Made by a program: the position numbers and the translations under genes. From Streptomyces tropicalis (lineage in GTDB: Bacteria > Actinomycetota > Actinomycetes > Streptomycetales > Streptomycetaceae), in the NCBI RefSeq assembly GCF_029269835.1, contig NZ_JARJBB010000014.1, forward strand, positions 110,696 through 174,695: a DNA stretch of 64,000 nucleotides, given 5' to 3'. Each line of letters starts with the position of its first letter. Position 1 is the stretch's first letter. Positions 8,654 to 15,899 of the stretch are shown one piece after another. The notes beneath the pieces were generated by a model. That model made no database searches and was not told where the DNA came from. It saw nothing but the letters and a program-made list of their open reading frames with translations.

Positions 8654-11227
8654 CTACTCGGTGGCGATCGCGGCGAGGACGTTCATCCGGCCCGCCCGGA
8701 ACGCCGGGATCAGGGCGGCGAACAGGCCCACGAACGCCGAACCGATGAACACGCCGATGATCGTCGGCCAGGGGATCTCCAGCACCTTCAGGCCCTCCAG
8801 GGCGAGCAGCCGCTGCGCGGTCGCGCCCCAGCCCATGCCCAGGCCGAGGCCGAGCAGGGCACCGAAGAGCGCGATGACCACCGACTCCAGGCGGATCATC
8901 CGGCGCAGCTGGCGGCGGGACAGGCCGATCGCCCGCAGCAGCCCGATCTCCCGGGTCCGCTCCACCACCGACAGGGCGAGGGTGTTCACCACGCCGAGGA
9001 CGGCGACGACGATCGCCAGGGCGAGCAGGCCGTAGACCATGTTCAGCAGCTGGCCGACCTGGTCCTTCAGTTCCTTCTTGTAGTCGGTCTGGTCGCGGAC
9101 CTGGTACTGCGGGTACTTCCTCAGCGACGCCTTGAGCGCCGTGTACGCCTGCTTCGCCCGGCCGTTCCCGGCCTTGGCGAGCACCATCATGTCCGGCGGG
9201 ATCCGGTCCTTCGGGACGTATTTCTGGAGGGTCCCCATGCCGATGTAGCGCACGCCCTTGTCGAGGCTGGTGTCGTCGCTGGTGACGGCGGCGACCCTCA
9301 GCTTCGCGGTGCGGCCCCCGGCGAAGGCGACGGAGACGGTGTCGCCGACGTGCACGCCGTGCTTGCGGGCGTAGTCGGAGCCCACCGACATCGCGTCGTC
9401 GCCGTAGGCGGCCCGCAGGCTGCCCGCGGTGGTGGTGCGGCGCACGTCGTCGACGTAGGTCGCGTCGGTGGCGCGGACACCGGAGGTGTCGGCCTTGCCG
9501 TCGGGCGACGTCAGCGTGGCGTCGACCACCTTGTACCGGGTGACGTGGGCGAGGCCGGGCGTGTGCTGCACGGCCTGCACGGCCTGCGGCACGATGGGCT
9601 GCTGCGCGCCCTGGACGATGAAGTCCGCGCCGACGGAGCGGTCCAGCTCGTCCGTGGCGGAGGCGACCATCGAGGAGCCGACGACGGACAGGCACGCCAC
9701 CAGGGCGAGGCCGATCATCAGGGCGGCGCCGGTGGCTCCGGTGCGGCGCGGGTTGCGCAGGGCGTTGCGCTCGGCCATGCGGCCGACCGGACCGAAGACC
9801 CGCAGCAGCACCGCGCTGATCACGCGGACCACGCCGCCCGCGAGCAGCGGGCCGACGGCCACGAAGCCGATCAGGGTCAGGACCACGCCGAGACCGAGGA
9901 CGGCCGAGCCCTCGCTCGCCTTCTTCGCGCCCGCCGCCGCGAACAGCGCCGCGGTCCCCGCGCCGGTGAGGACGAGGCCGATCACCGCGCGGACCTTGCC
10001 GGCCCGGCCGTCGGCGGGCGTCCCGGCGTCGCGCAGCGCGGCCATCGGGGAGACCTTGCCGGCGCGGCGTGCGGGCAGGTAGGCGGCGAGCACGGTGACC
10101 ACGACGCCGAGGAGCACCCCGGCCACCGGGGTGGTCGCCTTCACGGTCAGGTCGCGGGTGGACAGCTCCATGCCCAGCGACGACATCAGCTTCATCAGGC
10201 CGACGGCGATGCCGACACCCGCGCCGACGCCGAGGGCCGAGCCGATGACGCCGAGCAGCAGGGCCTCCACCAGCACCGACCGGTTGACCTGCCGCCGCGA
10301 GGAGCCGATGGCCCGCATCAGGCCGATCTCCCGGGTGCGCTGGGCGACCAGCATGGAGAAGGTGTTGATGATCAGGAAGATGCCGACCAGGAACGCGACC
10401 CCGGCGAAGCCGAGCATGGCGTACCGGATGACGTTCATGAACTGGCCGACGCTCTTGCGGTTCTCGTCGGCGTTCTCCTTGGCCGTCTGGATCTTGTAGG
10501 ACCCGGAGCCGGTGAGGGCGCGCGTCACGTCCCGCTTCAGCCGGGCGTCGGAGACGCCGGCGGCGGCGGTGACGTCGAGCTGGGTGAACCGGCCCGTGTT
10601 GCCCAGCAGTTCGCGCTGGGCGGTGGGGGTGTCGAACCAGACGATGGCCGCACCGGGGTTGGTCACCTTGAAGGTGGCGATGCCGCTGATCCGCGCGGTC
10701 AGGTCGCCGGTCTGCGCGATGGTGCGCAGTTCGTCGCCCAGCGCGAGGTGGTGCTTGTGCGCGGTGTCGGCGTCGACCATCACCTCGGCGGGCCCGTGCG
10801 GGGCGTGCCCGGAGGTGATCTCCATGGACTTCAGCTCGTTGCCGGTCCAGTTGCCGGCGATGGTCGGGGCGCCGGTGGAGGAGCCCATGGCGCGGTTGTC
10901 GCGGTCGACGACCGTGACGCTGACCGAACTGACGCCGCCCTGGACCGACTTGACGCCCGTGGTGGCACGGACCCGGGTCAGCGCGGACGCCGGCATCGAG
11001 TCGGGTATGCCCCGGCCGGGCGTCCCGTCGGCCTTCGCCGCCTTCGGGGAGACGGTCACGTCGGCCGCGGTCACCGCGAACAGCTTGTCGAAGGTGGTGT
11101 TCATGGTGTCGGTGAACACCAGCGTGCCGCAGACGAACGCCACCGACAGCAGCACGGCGACGGCGGAGAGCGCCATCCGCCCCTTGTGGGCGAAGAAGTT
11201 GCGCAGGGAGGTCCTCAGGACGGTCAT
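8654..11227 (-). CDS. ABC transporter permease, MacB/FtsX type with two FtsX domains
   Basis: 857 residues. The N-terminus has one membrane helix (about 17-36) followed by a large extracellular domain, then three helices (about 265-400), a second helix-flanked extracellular domain, and three C-terminal helices: the duplicated FtsX/MacB-like layout of Gram-positive exporters. The motif RTREIGLMRAIGSSRRQ and its second copy RTREIGLLRAIGLSRRQ mark the two FtsX domains. The ATG overlaps the stop of the ATPase gene by 4 bp (ATGA), so the two are translationally coupled and form one transporter. The substrate cannot be told; relatives export peptides, antibiotics or lipoproteins. Confidence 0.93.
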   Translation of the reverse strand: MTVLRTSLRNFFAHKGRMALSAVAVLLSVAFVCGTLVFTDTMNTTFDKLFAVTAADVTVSPKAAKADGTPGRGIPDSMPASALTRVRATTGVKSVQGGVSSVSVTVVDRDNRAMGSSTGAPTIAGNWTGNELKSMEITSGHAPHGPAEVMVDADTAHKHHLALGDELRTIAQTGDLTARISGIATFKVTNPGAAIVWFDTPTAQRELLGNTGRFTQLDVTAAAGVSDARLKRDVTRALTGSGSYKIQTAKENADENRKSVGQFMNVIRYAMLGFAGVAFLVGIFLIINTFSMLVAQRTREIGLMRAIGSSRRQVNRSVLVEALLLGVIGSALGVGAGVGIAVGLMKLMSSLGMELSTRDLTVKATTPVAGVLLGVVVTVLAAYLPARRAGKVSPMAALRDAGTPADGRAGKVRAVIGLVLTGAGTAALFAAAGAKKASEGSAVLGLGVVLTLIGFVAVGPLLAGGVVRVISAVLLRVFGPVGRMAERNALRNPRRTGATGAALMIGLALVACLSVVGSSMVASATDELDRSVGADFIVQGAQQPIVPQAVQAVQHTPGLAHVTRYKVVDATLTSPDGKADTSGVRATDATYVDDVRRTTTAGSLRAAYGDDAMSVGSDYARKHGVHVGDTVSVAFAGGRTAKLRVAAVTSDDTSLDKGVRYIGMGTLQKYVPKDRIPPDMMVLAKAGNGRAKQAYTALKASLRKYPQYQVRDQTDYKKELKDQVGQLLNMVYGLLALAIVVAVLGVVNTLALSVVERTREIGLLRAIGLSRRQLRRMIRLESVVIALFGALLGLGLGMGWGATAQRLLALEGLKVLEIPWPTIIGVFIGSAFVGLFAALIPAFRAGRMNVLAAIATE

Positions 11228-12012
11228 GACGTGCGTCCCCGGGCGTCGAAGTCCTTCATGCGGTCCAGGACCTGCTCGGCCGTCGGCTGCTGCATCTCGT
11301 CGACGATCCGGCCGTCGGCGAGGTACAGCACGCGGTCGGCGTGGGAGGCGGCGACCGGGTCGTGGGTGACCATCACGATGGTCTGCCCGAGCTCGTCCAC
11401 GGAGCGGCGCAGGAAGCCCAGCACCTCGGCGCCGGCGCGGGAGTCGAGGTTGCCGGTCGGCTCGTCGCCGAAGATGATCTCGGGACGGGCGGCGAGCGCG
11501 CGGGCCACGGCCACGCGCTGCTGCTGGCCGCCGGAGAGCTGGCCGGGCCGGTGCTTGAGGCGGTCGGCGAGGCCGACGGTCTCCACCACCCGGTCCAGCC
11601 ACTCCCGGTCCGGCCTGCGCCCGGCGATGTCCATGGGCAGGGTGACGTTCTCGAGCGCGGTGAGCGTCGGCAGCAGGTTGAACGCCTGGAAGATGAAGCC
11701 GATCCGGTCCCGGCGCAGCTGCGTGAGCTTCTTGTCCTTCAGGCCGGTGATCTCGGTCTCGGCGAGGTGGATCTGCCCGCTCGTGACGGTGTCGAGTCCG
11801 GCCAGGCAGTGCATCAGGGTGGACTTGCCGGACCCCGAGGGGCCCATGATCGCGGTGAAGCGGCCGCGGGCGATGTCCACGTCGACGTGGTCGAGGGCGA
11901 CGACCCGGGTCTCCCCGTCGCCGTACGCCTTGACGACCTGCCGTGCCCGCGCGGCAACGGCCGTCGGCCCTCCAGTACCCCCGTGCCTGGGAATGGTCAC
12001 AGCCGATGTCAC
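11224..12012 (-). CDS. ABC transporter ATP-binding protein, LolD/MacB type
   Basis: 262 residues from GTG 12012, preceded by AAGGAG with 7 nt spacing. Walker A GPSGSGKST lies near residue 60, the signature LSGGQQQRVAVARAL near 157 and Walker B IIFGDEPTGNLDS near 182; the NLDS D-loop and IVMVTHD switch are typical of the MacB/LolD subfamily. It energises the permease encoded immediately downstream. A longer reading back to 12063 exists but adds a charged tail without a ribosome site. Confidence 0.96.
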   Translation of the reverse strand: MTSAVTIPRHGGTGGPTAVAARARQVVKAYGDGETRVVALDHVDVDIARGRFTAIMGPSGSGKSTLMHCLAGLDTVTSGQIHLAETEITGLKDKKLTQLRRDRIGFIFQAFNLLPTLTALENVTLPMDIAGRRPDREWLDRVVETVGLADRLKHRPGQLSGGQQQRVAVARALAARPEIIFGDEPTGNLDSRAGAEVLGFLRRSVDELGQTIVMVTHDPVAASHADRVLYLADGRIVDEMQQPTAEQVLDRMKDFDARGRTS

Positions 12013-12521
12013 GGTATGTCTCCTTGGTCGTTCGGCGGTGGATCCGTGCGGCGGCCGCGGCAAGCGGCGCGCGGTCGCCGTACGGTGGAGCGCGCCGCCC
12101 CCCAGCGGCGTAAAGCCAGGCTAAGGACGACCCCGGGGTGTTCTCGTCCTCCGCCGGGACGAACCCTCCCCGACCCCGAGTACGGAGCCACCCCTAGGGG
12201 CTCTCCACCGTGGGGTGGAGGCTTCTCGGGGTCGTCTCCACCCTTCGGCGCCACGAGCCTGGTCCCTCACGCCGCGTCAGGATCAAGGGCAGGCCCGTCC
12301 GCGCACCGTGCGGAAGCCACGCCGTCCGCGCATACCGACCGGCCAGTCCGGGGAAAACGCCGCGCGTCCGCGGTGGGCCGAGTAGCGTGCGTGCACCGCT
12401 CGCCCACTCCCTGCTGGGCCCGTCGCCGACACGGCCGCCCGTCCCGCGATCCGGGGGACGCCGGGTCGCCGCCGTGCCCAAGTCCGCCGCACCGGACCCG
12501 AGCCGCGCAAGGAGCACCGGG
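12013..12521. promoter_or_regulatory. Divergent 509-bp control region between ABC exporter and symporter operons
   Basis: No gene is apparent. Two clustered symmetric elements stand out: a 10-bp palindrome CCCCTAGGGG at 12191-12200 and, 2 nt on, a 7-bp inverted repeat CTCCACC/GGTGGAG at 12203-12209 and 12214-12220. They could be operators for one or both divergent operons. A ribosome site AAGGAG at 12509-12514 belongs to the downstream gene on the + strand. Confidence 0.4.
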
Positions 12522-12959
12522 ATGTCCTACGACTCGTCCCCACCCCACCCGTACCGCCCGCACGACACGTCACCGTCGTACTCGGCGTACCCCTGGCAGC
12601 CCGCACCGCCCGAAGGCGACCCGGACCGGAAGCGGTTGCCGCGCCGGGCCGCGCTCGGCCACCACAGCGACCTGCGGATCCTGCGCGGCGCCTACCGCCG
12701 GCAGCGGCGCGTGGCGACGCTCACCGCGCTCGGGTACTTCACGCTGTTCCTCGTGCTGTCGGCGTTCGCGCCGTCCTTCATGACCCGCCCCGGCGCCGGC
12801 GGACTGCCCACGGGGCTGCTGCTCGCCCTGGCCCAACTGCCCGTCACCTGGCTGGCGATAGGGCTCTACGAGCACACCGCGCGCCGGTACGTCGACCCCA
12901 TCGCCGACCGGATCCGCCGGCAGGCGGAGCTCGACGCGAAGCGGGAGGCGGCACGGTGA
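12522..12959 (+). CDS. DUF485 membrane protein, partner of the acetate-type symporter
   Basis: 145 residues; ATG at 12522 with AAGGAG 7 nt upstream. The first 45 residues are Pro/Tyr/Ser-rich, then a charged stretch leads into two membrane helices (about 70-90 and 102-124) and a cytosolic tail rich in Arg and Asp: the DUF485 pattern (as in YjcH). In bacteria DUF485 genes sit directly before ActP-like cation/acetate symporters; here the stop overlaps the next start by 4 bp (GTGA), which fits that partnership. The role of the small protein is unknown. Confidence 0.85.
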   Translation: MSYDSSPPHPYRPHDTSPSYSAYPWQPAPPEGDPDRKRLPRRAALGHHSDLRILRGAYRRQRRVATLTALGYFTLFLVLSAFAPSFMTRPGAGGLPTGLLLALAQLPVTWLAIGLYEHTARRYVDPIADRIRRQAELDAKREAAR

Positions 12960-14569
12960 CGACGCAGTTCAGCGGGTCGGCGCAGTCGATGTCCCTGGTG
13001 GCCTTCACCTCCGTCGCCACGATCACGCTGCTGCTGTGCGTGATGACGGGCCCGGACCGCGACGACCTCGACGAGTTCTACACCGGCTACGGCTCCCTGT
13101 CCCCGATGCGCAACGGGCTGGCCATCGCCGGCGACTACATCTCCGCGGCCTCCGTGCTGGGCACCGGCGGGGTGATCGCCCTGTGCGGCTACGACGGGAT
13201 CGTGCTGGCGCTGAGTACGGCGCTGTCGCTGATGCTGATGATGTTCCTGCTGGCCGAACCGCTGCACAACGCGGGCCGGTTCACCATGGGCGACGCCCTC
13301 GCACGGCGGCTGCCGGGCCGCTCGGTGCGGATCGCGGCGTGCGTGACGACCATCACCGCGCTGGTGCCCCTGATGCTGGTGCAGCTGGCGGGCACCGGGC
13401 AGCTGCTGGCGTTCATCCTCGGCTTCTCCGGCGACTCGCTGAAGACCGGCTGCGTGATCGGCCTGGGCGTGCTGATGATCAGCTACGCGGCCATCGGCGG
13501 GATGAAGGGCACCGCCCTGATCCAGATCCTCAAGATCGTGATGCTGCTCGGGTCGGGCGCGGTGGTCGCCGCGCTGATCCTGCGCCGCTTCGACTGGGAC
13601 CCGGGCGCACTGTTCCACGCGGCGGCCGGACGCAGCGGCGTCGGCGACGCCTTCCTGCACTCGGGTCTGGAGTTCGCCGGCGGGCCCTCCCCCCGCCTGG
13701 ACATGATCACCTCGGAGCTGACGGTGGTCCTGGGCGGCGCGTGCCTGCCCCACATCACCATGCGCATGTACACCGCGTCGGGAGCCCGGCAGGTACGCCG
13801 GTCCATGTCGTGGGCGGTGTCCAGCGTGGCACTGTTCGTGCTGGTCGTCACCGTCGTCGGGTTCGGCGCCACCGCGCTGATCGGGCGCGGGGTGATCGCG
13901 CAGGCCGACCCGCAGGGCAACACGGCGTACCTGCTGGGCTCCCGGGCGGCGTTCGGCGCGGACGTGTCGTCGGCGGAGAGCTTCCTCTTCACCACCGTCA
14001 CCACCGCGATCTTCCTGACGCTGCTCGCGTCGGTCGCCGGGATGATCCTGGCCTGCGCCAACTCCCTGGCGCACGACGTGTTCGCGGCCCGGGTGCAGGA
14101 GATGTCCGCGCGCCGGGAGATGGCACTGGCCCGGGTGTCGGCGCTGGCGGTGGGTCTGCCGACGATCCTGCTGGCCACACTGGTCCAGCACCGCAGCCTG
14201 CAGCCGCTGGTGACGCTGAGCTTCTGCCTCGGCGCCTCCGCCATCGCCCCGGCCCTGGTGTACAGCCTCTTCTGGCGCCGCTACACCCGCACCGGGCTGC
14301 TGTGCACCCTGCTCGGCGGCACGCTGTCGGTGCTGCTGATGATGCCGGGCACCAACCTGGTCTCCGGGTCCCCGGTCGCGGCCTTCCCCGACGCCCACTT
14401 CAACTTCTTCCCCTTCACCACCACGGGACTGGTCACCATCCCGCTCGGCTTCCTCCTCGGCTGGCTCGGCACCGTGGCCTCCGGCCGCCGCACGGCGGAG
14501 GAACAGCGCCGCCAGTACGAGGCGGTGGAGGGCTGGATCCTCGCGGGAGCGGTCCGCAGGGGGCGCTGA
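12956..14569 (+). CDS. Sodium:solute symporter, cation/acetate (ActP/MctC) type
   Basis: 537 residues with about 13 membrane helices. The segment DEFYTGYGSLSPMRNGLAIA and the following AGDYISAASVLG match the SSS family cation/acetate branch, which brings short monocarboxylates into the cell with Na+ or H+. GTG start overlaps the DUF485 stop; GGGAGG lies just upstream. Substrate assignment to acetate, propionate or pyruvate is by family and operon context only. Downstream 14570-14750 shows no gene. Confidence 0.9.
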   Translation: MTTQFSGSAQSMSLVAFTSVATITLLLCVMTGPDRDDLDEFYTGYGSLSPMRNGLAIAGDYISAASVLGTGGVIALCGYDGIVLALSTALSLMLMMFLLAEPLHNAGRFTMGDALARRLPGRSVRIAACVTTITALVPLMLVQLAGTGQLLAFILGFSGDSLKTGCVIGLGVLMISYAAIGGMKGTALIQILKIVMLLGSGAVVAALILRRFDWDPGALFHAAAGRSGVGDAFLHSGLEFAGGPSPRLDMITSELTVVLGGACLPHITMRMYTASGARQVRRSMSWAVSSVALFVLVVTVVGFGATALIGRGVIAQADPQGNTAYLLGSRAAFGADVSSAESFLFTTVTTAIFLTLLASVAGMILACANSLAHDVFAARVQEMSARREMALARVSALAVGLPTILLATLVQHRSLQPLVTLSFCLGASAIAPALVYSLFWRRYTRTGLLCTLLGGTLSVLLMMPGTNLVSGSPVAAFPDAHFNFFPFTTTGLVTIPLGFLLGWLGTVASGRRTAEEQRRQYEAVEGWILAGAVRRGR

Positions 14570-14750
14570 CCCGCTCGGGGACACGGACCGTACGGGCCGG
14601 GGCGGGCCACGGAGGGCGGGGCGGGCCTCGGAAAAGGGGCGCGCGGGGCGGGCCGGCGCGACCGGGGAGCGGAAGGCGCCTCGTGCGGGCCGGGCCGGGG
14701 CGCCGTCCCGGCCCGTCGCCGGGCACCCCGCCCCGCTCGCCCCGCCCCGC

Positions 14751-15638
14751 TCACTCCGCCCAGGCACGCCCCTTCAGGGCCGCGATGCTGTCCTGCACGG
14801 TGTCCATGTGCGCGCGCACGTCGTCCCACCGCTCACCGTGCTCCCGCAGCAGCCGCTCCGTCTCCCGGGCGATGCCGTCGGCCCGCTGCCGGGCCCCGGC
14901 CAGCACGTCGGAGGCCCGGACCCGGGCCTCCTGCGGCAGGAGCCGGGACTGCTCCAGCGCCTGCGCGTGCTCCCGTTCCGCCGCGGCCAGGGACTCCTCG
15001 GCGGCCGCCAGGCGCGCGGCCCGCTCCGCCTCCCACGCCTCCTGGCGCTCCATCTCCGCGCGCTCCGCCGCGGCCAGCCGCACGGTGTGCTCACGGGCCT
15101 GCTCGGTGAGCGTCCCGTCGGTGCGCAGCCGTACCTCGCGCAGCGCGGCCAGCGCCTCGCCGCGGCCCTCCTTGACCTCGCGCCGGACCCCGACGCGGAT
15201 CGTGTCGGCCTCGGTCTGCGCCGCCAGCAGCAACTGCCGGACCCGCTCGTCCGCCTCCGCCCGTACGGCGTCGGCGTGCACCCGCGCGGCGTCCCGCACC
15301 CGGTCCGCCTCCGCCCGCGCCGCCTCCACCTGCCGGCCCGACTCCTCACGGGCCCGCTCCGTCACCGCCCGCGCCTCCTCCTGCCCCAGCTCGTGGAGCC
15401 GGCGGGCGCCCTCGCCGAGCGAGGCGTAGGTCTGCGGGCCGAGGCGGGCGAGCGTCTGCCGCAGGGCGTCGAGGTCCGCCGCCATGTGCTTGGCGAGGAC
15501 GGTCAGACGCGCGGCACGCTCCCACGCGGCGTCGCGGTCCTCGGACAGGGCGTCCACATAGGCGTCCACCTGCCCGGGCCGGTAGCCGCGGCCCCGTCCG
15601 GCCACGAACCCGTGGCATGACTCCGGTGCGCCGCCCAT
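14751..15638 (-). CDS. DivIVA-like long coiled-coil protein
   Basis: 295 residues from ATG 15638 (GAAGGGG upstream). The N-terminus contains GFVAGRGRGYRPGQVDAYV, the DivIVA-type membrane-curvature segment, followed by an almost unbroken Ala/Glu/Arg coiled coil (about residues 50-290). Related Streptomyces proteins are annotated as cellulose-binding or polar-growth scaffold proteins. The gene stands alone: the upstream gene ends in a terminator and the downstream neighbour is convergent. A function in tip growth or cell-wall organisation is likely but not shown by the sequence. Confidence 0.8.
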   Translation of the reverse strand: MGGAPESCHGFVAGRGRGYRPGQVDAYVDALSEDRDAAWERAARLTVLAKHMAADLDALRQTLARLGPQTYASLGEGARRLHELGQEEARAVTERAREESGRQVEAARAEADRVRDAARVHADAVRAEADERVRQLLLAAQTEADTIRVGVRREVKEGRGEALAALREVRLRTDGTLTEQAREHTVRLAAAERAEMERQEAWEAERAARLAAAEESLAAAEREHAQALEQSRLLPQEARVRASDVLAGARQRADGIARETERLLREHGERWDDVRAHMDTVQDSIAALKGRAWAE

Positions 15639-15773
15639 CTCACAGCCCCTTCCGCCGAACCGCCGCCTCCGCCGAACGGACGCCATGGGATGACGTCGCG
15701 CATATCTTCAGCTATGGGACGTAAATGTTCATAACGCGACACTCCGGGCCACGTCGGGGACGGGCACGCAGAC

Positions 15774-15834
15774 GAGAGGGCCGGGGCGGGGGCGATGTCC
15801 GGGCGCGTTAATACCACGGGGCCCCGGCCCTCTC
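15774..15834 (-). terminator. Terminator behind the deaminase/SUKH-4 gene
   Basis: A perfect 14-bp inverted repeat (15774-15787 with 15821-15834) enclosing a 33-nt loop, about 65 nt past the stop of the minus-strand gene at 15900. Confidence 0.65.
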
Positions 15835-15899
15835 TCCGTCCACGCGTGGGCGGCGGACGCCACCGCCCGGCGGGCCCACGGCCCCCGGGCGTCACGGGC